DNA of 64,000 nucleotides from Pampus argenteus (Eukaryota > Chordata > Actinopteri > Scombriformes > Stromateidae), in NCBI GenBank assembly GCA_036937835.1, contig CM072875.1:16071001-16135000 (forward strand), written 5' to 3'. Under the pieces are notes generated by a model that made no database searches, was not told the origin of the DNA, and was given only the letters and a program-made list of their open reading frames with translations. This document shows, piece by piece, positions 10,651 to 21,800 of this stretch (positions are counted from its first letter, which is position 1; the number at the start of each line of letters is the position of its first letter). A program made the translations under genes and the position numbers.

Positions 10651-11299
10651 GGGGCACCCTTCTTATAATTATTTATAAAACGTAAAGTTATATACAGTAG
10701 CACATATTTTACTTACTTGCATATTTATTTATTTCAATACTCAAACACTCATGCAGATGTTTAAGAACTGAACAGATTTCTACAAAGACGATGGTCTTTA
10801 GCGATCACTGTTTCTATATTTATCACAAGAACAGTCAGCAAAGGCGGACACTCCACGCTCTGTTTATTTCTCCATCATTCACCTCCTTCTCTCTCTAGAC
10901 TCTTTTTCTTTTTCTTCTCAGTCGTTACTGGTCATTCTGCCTCTTTGTGTAGCTCTTTATCTGTATCACGTCATCCCATCTCTTACGCTTCTATAATTAT
11001 ATATATAAATATATTATACTATATATAGGTTTTAGACAAAAAAAACCCCTTCATTTTAAAGGTCTTTTTTAATCAAGACAATAATCAGCAGATTCATCCT
11101 AGAGCAAAAAAAATAAATTCTCTAATGCCTTCATCTGTTTTTTTGGGGTTAACTGATGTGAAACCTGCCTGAAATTAAAAGCACGTGTTGCATCTTGTCT
11201 GCACTGGATGTTGACATGAGCTCTAATGTGTTCAGTTATGAGCTGCAGGTTTCGAAATAAGCAATTTTCTACTTGTAGCCAGTTTATGCTCAGACATCC

Positions 11300-11321
11300 G
11301 TGTGTGTGTGTGTGTGTGTGT
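11300..11321. repeat. (GT)11 microsatellite
   Basis: Uninterrupted GT run about 95 nt upstream of the CA array at 11417, in opposite strand sense. Confidence 0.9.
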
Positions 11322-11415
11322 TTGTGTTTGAATCCCCCTCAAGCTTGAACACTATTATTTATTCGCGCTATTAATCACTTCTTCCTACACATGCGTAACG
11401 TATGGATGCTTGAGT

Positions 11416-11416
<1 letters not shown>

Positions 11417-11453
<37 letters not shown>
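11417..11453. repeat. (CA)18 microsatellite
   Basis: Uninterrupted CA array. With the GT run at 11300-11321 it forms an inverted microsatellite pair. Confidence 0.95.
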
Positions 11454-11456
<3 letters not shown>

Positions 11457-12510
11457 TAGAGCTCAGTGGGAGGTTAAAAGCTATTTTCTAGGCCTTGTTT
11501 TAATTGGATGCTCTGCAGGATTCTCCCAATCAAATGTAATTAGCAAGATTGAGCATGTCTTCCTGCGTTGTACAAAACCGCAGACGCTTATTGAACAGTG
11601 CATGAACACAGTGACTGAACATGCATTGTTTTCTATTTTCATTACAATAAAATTGACTACAATAATCAAAACTTCAAACTTCAAATGAGGCATTGGAGCA
11701 GAACTGTTCCACAGTAACTATCCACAGGCCTTTCCTTACTGTGGTCACCTAGCAACCGGGGTCTTTCGCAGATAACGGTCAGTGCATTATAAATGCAGGA
11801 CAGATGCAGGATCACAGACTTTAATGAGTATCATTAAAGGTTCTCTACTTCTTGTCTTTTCTTCTTCAGTTTTTTTTCTTTTTCATCCTCATTTTTCTTA
11901 ACTTTCTTTCCCTTTTTGTTTTATCTTGATGTCTTGATGCCCTTTTTATCTTTAGTATTCATAGAAAAAATGTTGAATTTAAGTTTATTGATGAGTATCA
12001 TCATCACCATCAGAACTCAAAAGCTGCACCTTTTCTTTCTTCTTAAATTGCTTTCTCTTTCTTGGCATCTTTCTCCTACTGTACCTCAGCCTCTGCCACC
12101 TCACTGTCCTTGCAGAGTTTTATAGCCTGCTGTCATCCAACCTATTCACTTCTTAAATAAGTACAAAAGTACAGAAAATAATCCTTTTAGGGTAGACCAT
12201 CTGGAAGCTGTAATTTCTGCGCTGTGACAGAGGTCTGTCCTGATGAAGTCCACACTCTGAGTCATCTTTCCTTTACGTATACGATGCCTTGAACAAACAG
12301 TGGCCTGATGCTGACATCATGATGAGCAGCTCGGTGATGCTCCTGCATCAGCCAGCTATAAATCTCATCTCGGCCTGTCAATCATTCAGTCACTGTCCAA
12401 AGCATGTGACACCTGCAAGGGTGCAGTAACAGTACATATCTTGTATGCACTCTCGTTAATATTCAAAAATGTATGTAAACCTGCTTCAGATTGTTATCTT
12501 ACACATTGTC

Positions 12511-12543
12511 AGCAGACCAACAACATCCTGTGGTTGGTCTGCT
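12511..12543. repeat. Hairpin, perfect 11-bp arms
   Basis: AGCAGACCAAC (12511-12521) pairs with GTTGGTCTGCT (12533-12543) across an 11-nt loop. It is GC-balanced and so more stable than the many AT-rich inverted repeats here. Function unknown. Confidence 0.8.
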
Positions 12544-12601
12544 TTGCTGCTCTAGTCCGTAACAGGTTAGAAAGGGCACTAAATGCCATATTTGTTTGAA
12601 A

Positions 12602-12624
12602 AAATAAATAAATAAATAAATAAA
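12602..12624. repeat. (AAAT)n microsatellite
   Basis: Five to six tetranucleotide units following a short A run. Confidence 0.9.
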
Positions 12625-15394
12625 GTAGACATGCGTGTGTACAAAATCCATTCATATCTTTTTCGGATTCTTACTAAAATCTTCCACATAAATATTACTA
12701 ATAATTTTATAAATATGAAAACTATTCATGTGATATGTTGTTATATGTGCTTTATTTCCAGAAAATTGTATATGTACATTTAAATAATACTAACTAGTAC
12801 AGCATACGGCCAGTAACACTCAAAATAAACCAATGAAACATACCAGAAAAACACGGTATTCACATGATATTCTGTTTTACCTCGACGATAAAATGCCGTA
12901 ACATGTAAATTTGAAAAAAAAAACACTCATGTCTTGTGCATTTGTGTCCTCACCTCTCACTTTGTTTATTAGGTAAGGAAATAACATCAGTCCGTGAGAA
13001 AGCGAAACAGCCTATTTTCCTCTGTCCTTTCAATCAAGCCAATAAACAAGGTCGTTCTCTCAGAAACACATTGCTATGCACTCCCACACAGCGAGACGCA
13101 GCCGCGGTCGCGGAGCCAAAGGGCTCTTGACAACATAATGGCTGCCATAACTTCATTTAAATGGCTCTGCTTCCCTTTCCACGGGACCCATTCTGATGCA
13201 TGTGTGAGTTTCTATCCATGTGAGGCTGCATAATTTATTTCTGTTTTCCGTCCGTTCATTTGATCTATCCGGATATTTGGTGTTTTTTTTCTTCATCCCT
13301 TTTTATTATTTTTCTAAACAGTTCTTTGCAAAACATTATTTCAACTAACATTAGGTTCTTCTTCTTGAGAAACTGCTGAATATAAACAAGCAGTTGTGCA
13401 ACATGAGCAGCGTATGTGCTTTCATCAAGTGAAACATGAGCTGGGACTCACCTAAATAAAGGTGAAACAACACGTCCTGGGCCATATCTGTGAGTCTCTG
13501 CTTTGCTGCACAGAGATACTGTATCGACTGTCCTAGCAGCCTCTTCATCCCTAGCGATGATGACAAAATTAGACTTTTTTTTTTTTTTTGCAAAAACAGT
13601 GTGGATTCTTGTGAAATGTGATATAAGGCTAGAGAGGACACCTTCAGGGCTTACTCAGGAGTGTTGTTGTTGTTATAAGGACAGAACAAGACAGGAGATA
13701 ACTGTGTATATACTCATGTATACTGAAAGATCTGCAGTATTTCCAAAGAACAATATCTTTCTCTCGCTGTGTATATTCACAAAGAAGGTAATAATGAATA
13801 ACTGGATAGAAAGAATGGATCACTGAATCAATAGAAATGATTAATCTAGAAAAGGTAGTTTTAGGCTGCAACATAATAAGAAACGGTGGGAAAGTACTTA
13901 ATGTCCCTGTAAGAATCAATCCAAAAAAAATCACCATTTTTATTAGTTTCATTTTTAATTTATTTATTTCTCTTTTTTTTTACTTCAGTTAATAATTGTC
14001 TTCTGTTAGTGTTGCTCTACAGTATTAATATTGCATGTGACCTGTGCTGTAGGATGTAAGTACAGTGAGAATCGAAGGATTGAGCGGGAAGTTTATGACA
14101 GATGTAGTTTGAGAGGTGGGTTAAAAAAACGCCGGGTCAGATTTGTGAATTGGTGAATTGCAGATGGTTCGAGGTATATTTAAACTTTTCACTAGCAACT
14201 GTGGGTTTCCTTGAAGCACCTAATCTGCCATAAAATTCATTAACAAAGGAAAACATAAAATGCTACTACCAGTGGTTCATTTCTAGCGAGCAACCTGGAC
14301 CAACAGCTGTTCCCTGTTATTTTATCACCCTCACCTTAGAAACAGCCAGCTCCATTAAAAAAAACAAACACATGTTTTTTAAAGCTATATACGTGTATAG
14401 AAAATATTTATACCTCTTAAATGTTGTCATGGTGTTTGTGTTTCATGTGGCGGTCCATTTGAAGACGTTTATATTTGTCTTCATGTTCTTTTGTGCGTTT
14501 TATATGTTAACTTGTTGTGTACACACTGCGTGTCTCTCACATTATACTGTACGCGTCGCGTTCTCGTCGTCTTGACATGGTAATGAAATGACTCGTCTCA
14601 TCTCGGTTCTCCCAGTTCAGGGTGACTATTAAAATGTGTGTGTGTGTGGTCTAACAAGCAAGCTCTCCAAATGATAAATGACAAAACACACTGCCTCCAC
14701 ACACTGCTGTCATCTGGGAAAAACACTTTCGTTTTCTTCTCTCCTCTCTCCTTCTCACACACGCACACACACACGCCGCTCACTCTCTCACTATTTCACC
14801 CTTATTTCTTTCTCACCTGCCTCAGATGGTGCGAAAATACGGAGATGAGATGGAGAAAAAGTGTTTTTGAGGGAAAAAAAGAACAACTGCTGTGTAAAAC
14901 AACACGACATCGGAAAGGAGCAAATAAATAAAACAGAAAACAACATTTCATAAAACAAATAAGAAGAATAGAAAGCGCAGCTGCTGTGAATATAGGATGG
15001 GGATGTTTCATATATATATGACCTGTATGGCGGCGTGAGGCGAAGGTGCTGGTGGCCTGAAGAAGAATATAATTCAAATAGTTTTCATTTTATTTCCAAA
15101 TTCAATCAAAATGTTATTCATAAAAATAACAATTAAAAACATACAGGCTCCCTGCGGCACAGTGACGGCCGACCCGGCATTAACTTTTGACAACAGTGGT
15201 GAATGTTTTGGTTGGTTGCTAGGCAACATAATTGCATTGGGGATATAGGTTCAAGATAGCCACATCACTGACGGGAAGAGAGGAACTCCCTGCTGCTGAT
15301 AGAAGAGGTTTTATGTCAACCAGACAGGTCTGTTCACCAGAGGAAACACTTATCAAACTCTGCAGCATCAGAATATCTGATAGATGCATTTTAA

Positions 15395-15440
15395 GATAAG
15401 AATGCACTTTATTGATCCCTGGGGGGAAATTATGTGTCAC
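15395..15440 (-). mobile_element. LINE 3'-tail-like fragment
   Basis: The text ACTTTATTGATCCC followed by GGGGGGAAATT resembles the reverse complement of a 3' end that recurs across fish genomes (GGGATCAATAAAGT). Only the tail is recognisable, and the flanking A-rich sequence to about 15600 may belong to the same insertion. Family not assigned. Confidence 0.5.
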
Positions 15441-16737
15441 AGCAGCACAAGAATAAACAAGCCATGCATAGGTTCAAAAAGGATAAAGGAAGAAGAGGAA
15501 TACAAATGTGGGAAATAAATCAAATCAGAATGAAACTAAATCACGATACAGATACACAGTAAGGAAGTAGAATACACCAAAAACAAATGTGTAATGAATT
15601 GAAAGTCTTTTTTTTTTTTCTTTTTTCTAACTGTATTATCTTTTGTTGTCCACTCCAATACTCACATCCTGTTTGTAATGTTCTCAGTGCATCTTAGTTC
15701 AAGGTAGAAAAGTGAGAGAGAGCTGACTTATTTTGAGGTCTGGCTGCAGGATCAAAGATAAAGTAGGCCTCCTGCTGCAACATCAACATATCACAAAAGG
15801 TTGATGTAGGTGTTTGCTCGTGCGTAGGGAAAAAAATCAACAAAAAGAGTAAAAAAAAAAAAGCATTTTTATTATAAATCCCTCAGGGAGAGCAGGTTAG
15901 TGCCTCTATAAAGGCACAGCATGAAGAGGTGCATAAAAGAAAATAACCGATTTGCAATGAAAATCAGTTTTATCTTTGTTTTGTGTCTCTTTGTGTTTAT
16001 TGCAAAAAAAATGCATCAGGCGAAAACATCAGATACAGTATGTGTGAACTGTACGTTCCTCAAATTAACATATAAGACAAAAAAGAAATCATGTTTCCGT
16101 CTTTACGTTTTTTTGCGATGACATATTGTAGGTAAAAAAATAACTGAGTAAGAGAAAAAAAAATCATCAAGCTGATAGATCTGCAAGAAAAAAATTTTTT
16201 TTCTAAGATTATGGTAAATTTACTAGGAAAAAGTCACATGTGAGTGATTCTTACAGTAAGTGCTGTCCACTGCTGCGTTATACTGCATGAAAAGCTTCTC
16301 TCAGTTCATTCCTGCAGCATCTGTAGGCAGCAGGACCAATCTGTTGTTAAATGTTAAATCTGCAGCCTGTGAGAAGTGCTGTGCCAGAGCGCAGTGCCAT
16401 TACGCACATCTGTTCACTGTTTACCTTCATTAAATTACTTGAAAATGACACCAGGCTGCTGCTACCGTATAACTACACATCAGACTGGTCGCTTATCCGT
16501 AACTCAATAATCTACTTTTTTTTTTTAATTTTATAACTTTGTTTTTAAAAGTAGCGTCTCGTGCTTTCCCCTAGATAGAACATTGCACTATGCTGTTGTG
16601 TAACATTAATTACTATTACAACTATGCGACCTAAACTGACCCTAACCATAATACACAGTAAGCGGCCGCCTCTGCAGTGCGATGAGCTTGATCCAAGCTT
16701 GCAAAGTGAAGCAAATGTGGTTCCTTTCAAGTTTCTT

Positions 16738-16930
16738 TCTCGTAGATTTGTGAATTTTCCGAAATTTATTGTGCAAATTTCTGACTTTATAATCTTTGGG
16801 GATATTAAGGTTTTCTCATAAATTTGTTAGTTCTTTCTTGTAAATTTACCATTTTAATCACAGAGTATAATCAAGTTTTTTTTTCCTAGTACATTTACAA
16901 CTTTAATTTTCTCAGAATCTGTATTTTTTA
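16738..16930. repeat. Degenerate AT-rich satellite-like repeat
   Basis: Diverged copies of a unit near TTCTYGTAAATTTRYGACTTTAAT recur every 20-40 nt, for example around 16740, 16810, 16840 and 16890. A related stretch in opposite orientation (TATGGTAAATTTACTAGG) lies near 16211-16228. The period is irregular and copies are strongly decayed. Confidence 0.5.
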
Positions 16931-18013
16931 TTTATTTTTTATACTAGACGCCGACATACATTTTACACTGTTTATTTACAGTTATCTAATATGTTGTGAC
17001 AAACACTAAACATTTACCATATTTAACATTGCAAATATTATTCAAAACTGTAGCAGCTGCCTGATGATGCAAGTAAATTAGTTGACCTTTAGCTGCCTTG
17101 ATTGGTCTACAAAATTGATATTGATGTTGAAGAGCTTTTTGAGTTGATGTTGGAGCTGGCGGTTGTTGACTTCATTAGTTAGGCCACTAATTAGGATGAA
17201 ACTACTCACACGTGTGAGGCAAAGAATATTCATGGACTTATTTGAAAAGACGGATGGAGACATAAAAGCAATTGGTTGCTTTTAGACACTTATTTTCCTC
17301 TTCCTTAAATGTTTAGAGTTTTTTTTACTTTGCCTCAGAAAGTTTATGAAAACCAACAATAACCACAACAACATCTATTTTTTTGATAATGTGGCTTGCA
17401 GCTAATGTATACTTTGAAATATACTTGTCATAACAATGAAACCATATGTTCAGTTTTCTGTCCTCTTATTGTCTGTTCTGATGAGGCTCCCCTGATCCGT
17501 ACCACCACTCCACTGTTTCCCTGAGTGGGTGGCAGGGGAGGATTAGAGCATTTAGATCAGTTTTTAACATGCAATTATTGTGTTTGGGAGAAGAGAAAAA
17601 AAAGATGACACTTTTGTTACACCACTGATCAAATCATGAAATCTTTGCAAGCCATTCATGTAGATAATGTCCTATCCATCTCTAACAGACACCCTGTAAA
17701 TCAGCAATAACCACTGCTTGAGGCTGAAGCCGATGTGGAAGTATCTTAAAGTGCAATGCCACTGATACATGCTGTTTAGTTTACTCCTATTCTAAAAGTG
17801 TCAACTTCTCTTAAAAATACTAAGTGAAAAATGTTTTTCCAACGAGTCATTATGGTCTTTCTTGTAAAAATATAATTTTCTAAGCCTTGAATAAAGACAC
17901 TGCCCACTTTTTCAAATATAATTTCCAGTCTAAAATCTAATTTTATATTCCAGCTAATGTTGTCTTCTACATTTATTTTGCTACACCTTAAAAATTAAAT
18001 GATTGTAGCTAAA

Positions 18014-18018
<5 letters not shown>

Positions 18019-18060
<42 letters not shown>
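18019..18060. repeat. (TA)21 microsatellite
   Basis: Uninterrupted TA array about 230 nt left of the inverted-repeat element at 18287. Confidence 0.95.
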
Positions 18061-18067
<7 letters not shown>

Positions 18068-18286
18068 AATCATGTTGGATAAATCCTTTATAATGTCAAA
18101 TGTTTGTTTATGACTTTGACATGGAAATGTATAGTACACAGCCATCGCTACTGTCAGTGTTGCCACAGGCATGGTATGACAGCTGACAACTCATAAATGC
18201 ATAAAAACCCTTCTGCCAGGAACAATGTGCAAAACACACACTTGTACTCACCAACCTCACTGCTGTTTCATTAGCATTATGTTAAA

Positions 18287-18869
18287 TACCATATTTCCTC
18301 AATTAAAATCCATCTCAAATAAAGGCTGGTCCCAAAAAGCAGGCCTGGGGAAAAAACAAGAGCGGATAAATTCCCAGTGCCTGTTATATAACGTGCATGC
18401 CAGTTAAGCGCCAATAATAGTTACTCTGGTTCTATGAAAATATACGTAGCGTCCTAGTTGACCATCACAGAAAGGGGAACGGGATGGAAGAGACGCAATG
18501 TTGTTTAAATACTGGAATAATGCTGCATATTTTAATAATAATGGCATCAACTTGGCTAAGCTGGCCAGCATATAGTACATCCATGTACATGATACTTGCA
18601 TGCTACGGCTAAGTGGTACTTGAGTTCTAGGTGGAGTAATTGTTCTGCGCAGTAAGTGGATAATGGAAATCACCAGTAATGTAGTAACAAAAACTTTACA
18701 GAGGAAACGGGAGCAGATCAGAAAACAAGGAGGCTTCATGCTAAAATATGAGCAAATATACTTGTATATACAAACAAAGGGAATTAAGAATAAAGGCCTA
18801 ATAAAGGTCTGGTGTCTTCTGCAGTTTAGGTAAATAAAGGCCCCAGTCACTATTTGAGGAATTACAGTA
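18287..18869. mobile_element. Non-autonomous DNA-transposon-like element, about 580 bp
   Basis: The left end TACCATATTTCCTCAATTA (18287-18305) and the reverse complement of the right end, TACTGTAATTCCTCAAATA (18869-18851), match at 14 of 19 positions. Directly inside both ends are copies of AATAAAGGCC-like words (about 18316, 18789, 18799 and 18832). This end-plus-AATAAAGGC pattern resembles repeats I know from fish genomes. No transposase is recognisable in the interior; a 171-codon - strand frame there (18919-18404) matches nothing I know. I see no clear target-site duplication. Confidence 0.55.
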
Positions 18870-21800
18870 GCAGCTGACAGATCGCCAGCAGAAAAGAGAA
18901 GTAACCTATCAAAAGTCAAAACTGTTCAGATCAATCAGGTCACGCTGCTGAATCCCCAGTTAATGTAGTCTAAAGAGACAACGAATGCGTCGAGTGGGCC
19001 GACGTTTTGTCATGTTCACCGCCCTGAGAGTTTTATAGCTTTTAATGTGTCTTAAGTAGGTGGATCTCATCGTTTTCAGCAAGGGAACTGTTGTGCCTTC
19101 AAACAAGCGTTTGTTCACAATGCTTTCTGCATATATATCCATTAGTCGTGTGGAGGCTTGCTGGCGTAACGTGCAGCATAAAGCTCCCACAAGGAAGTGA
19201 ATGAATGTCGTCTGGATGTGTTTTGATGCCGAAAATGTCTGTCTGTAGCACAACTGCAGTGCACAGGTTATGTAATTCTGAACAGGCATGCGGGATTTAT
19301 CAATATTTCTATCTGTGGGTATATAATATGATGTAAGCTTAAAGCCTGTGAGGTGGTTGCATCAGCATGCTGAGACCTTTTATTAGAGGAAAGGATGTCA
19401 GATGTGGCAAAGCAGCATCAGCTGATACGGGTGATTTGGTAGTGTCACGAGTGTATCGTCGGTACTGCAAAACTCAAAAAGGTGCATCAATTAAATTCAA
19501 TTTATATTCGAGACATCAAAATGAAACAGTGGCTATTAGCAAATTAGGTGACGTGTAGCCTTTCTTGATTAGTCTATGAAGTTGGTTTTGATGTTTAAGA
19601 GCTTTTTAGGGTTGATTAGGACAGAAGAATAATTCAGCAAGTAACCACCTTTAATTAATGTAAAAACAGGACGGGAACATTAAGGCTATTAGTCACAGCT
19701 GGGCCTGATAAAAGAGTGTCTGACAAAAGAGAAAAAAAGCAGCAGAAAATGTACATTTCACAAGCGGAAATTAGAAACGTTGATATCGTTCGATTTACAT
19801 TACATTAATCTTTCCCCTAACTTTCACCAAGCAGTATACGTTATATTGTGTGCATTTCATTTCAAGTGTTTCACACACTGAAACAGGCGCCTTTAAATTT
19901 GGCATGATGTCATTTTCCATTTTTTTTTCCATCCTTGGTCACGTCATGCTTGTCTTTTACATAATGCACAACCTTCGCTACATCCTGCCCCATTATGTAG
20001 AAGTGTGAACCCTCAGCACATGAATAGTTAAGATGTTGCCAAGACCGGCAATATAACAAATTACCATCACAATTTAATTATGCATGCCGGAGCGCAGTTA
20101 GAAGTGTTTACAGATGAATGGCTGCCGCAACACCGTCGTGCTTTTTACGGATTAGCGTAGTGAGAGATGTGATGTGGATTAGTTAAAAGGATTATTACTA
20201 GTCGTGGTGCACCAGTGGACTACAAATAAAGAGTTTGAATATATATTTTTTTTTATTTGAATTTGAATGGGATGGAAACTTGCTGCTGTATCACAAGGAG
20301 AAGGATCTACAAAAGAAATGTCACCTCGTCCTACTTATTCTACTTCTGCCGTATGTGTTGTGGAGTTGCATTGTGTTAAAACCACCTACTGTAAACTCGG
20401 TCGCTCTCTTAAGTTCCCTCCAGACTTCCATAATAAACACATGGATGCATCACATGGACGTCCATCATAGTTCACAGACCGAATTCCAGCTTTGACGCAG
20501 TGTTTCTGGCTAATGATTAATTATTACGGATGTTGTTCGGCTCGTTTACGACCTTGCCTGGTCATCTGACCGCTGTACCGTAACACTGGACAAAATTTGA
20601 TATTTGATTTTCTTAAAAATGTTGAACCTACCGTCTATAAGGACATGTAGTCGTGTAGTGCAGTACTATTCGTCTGACCCGGTGCATGCATGGTAACGCT
20701 ATCGGTCAACAATATGTGCTGAAGACTGTCAGACCTGCAGCCCACTTCTCATTGCTGCTTGAACCTACTTTAGCCGCTACTTGCATAAAACACCTGAATC
20801 TGTACCGTAGAGCAAATTAAGTTGAGTTGCACTGTGGGTAATGTAGGCGTCAATATCAATGTCGGTATAAATTTTGATCCCCTTTGTCTGGTGATATATA
20901 TATATATATATAGGAGTAAAATGCTAAATTGTTGGAGTAAGCATGTAGGCGAGTCATTATTTCTCACTGAATGAAAACACACAGATCAACTTATACTGTA
21001 GTAAATGTTAAAGTCAAACAATAAAAAACCCCAGAAAAACCGCAGCTGTGACTATTTCGTACTGTAGCCACATGATGTGGTCGCCTTTACTGTGTGCAGC
21101 GGTCTGCTTTCTGTGCCGATTTTCCCCAGATAACGGGACGTGATATATGAGGTCAGATAATATATATCGTGTCATTCGGCGCTCCGTATTTCATGTTAGG
21201 TGTAAGAAAGACTGAAGACCTCTCAGGTTAATAATTCACTACAGAGGAATGGGCGACGGAGGAGAAAAAGACAGAACAAATGAGAACGGGGAGCACAAAA
21301 TGAGCAGGGAAACAAAAAAGATAAGTAGAGGAGGGCTGGAGGAGAAAGATGAGCCGATGATTAATAGATTAAAGATAAATAGGAGGTGGTAGGGAGGAAG
21401 AGGAACGGTCGACGGAGGAGGGATTTGTGAGAAGAGGGGAGGATGGAATGAAGAAGAGTTTAGTATGCCAGAGGCAGCAGCGGCAGCGTGGTGTCTGTGG
21501 AGAAGCCACATCCTCTGAAGGATGAATAGATCTATTTAGAGGGTCAGAAAGACACAAGTGTGTGTGTATATGTATATATGTGTATATATATAGTTGTTTG
21601 ATTTAGGAGCACCTAATCTTCATTAGTTGAAAAGTTCTGGTTAATTATTCCTGATATTTGGACATTTGGGTGTCTTAGCTTTTCTCTTGCAGTGCCATCT
21701 GGTGATTAATCTTAATGGAACAGGCTAATGCATCAGCTAACACCTTCATTTAGGCTATTAGGTGACTCACACAACGCCCAGGCTAGCAAGAGGGGATGAA

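Larger units (their letters stand above)
7658..18286 (+). other. b4galt2 intron 1, first part
   Basis: No exon is supported here. Contents are microsatellites (8436, 8769, 9862, 11300, 11417), short tetranucleotide runs (10629, 12602), a possible transposon end at 10585, a hairpin at 12511-12543, a LINE-tail-like fragment near 15395 and a degenerate AT-rich satellite at 16738-16930. Long reading frames near 9700-10560 are translated CT or purine-rich low-complexity DNA, not genes. Confidence 0.8.

Noticed and set aside
18404..18919. 171-codon - strand frame with hydrophobic stretches
   Set aside because: It lies almost entirely within the transposon-like element and across its right end; no transposase or membrane family is recognisable.
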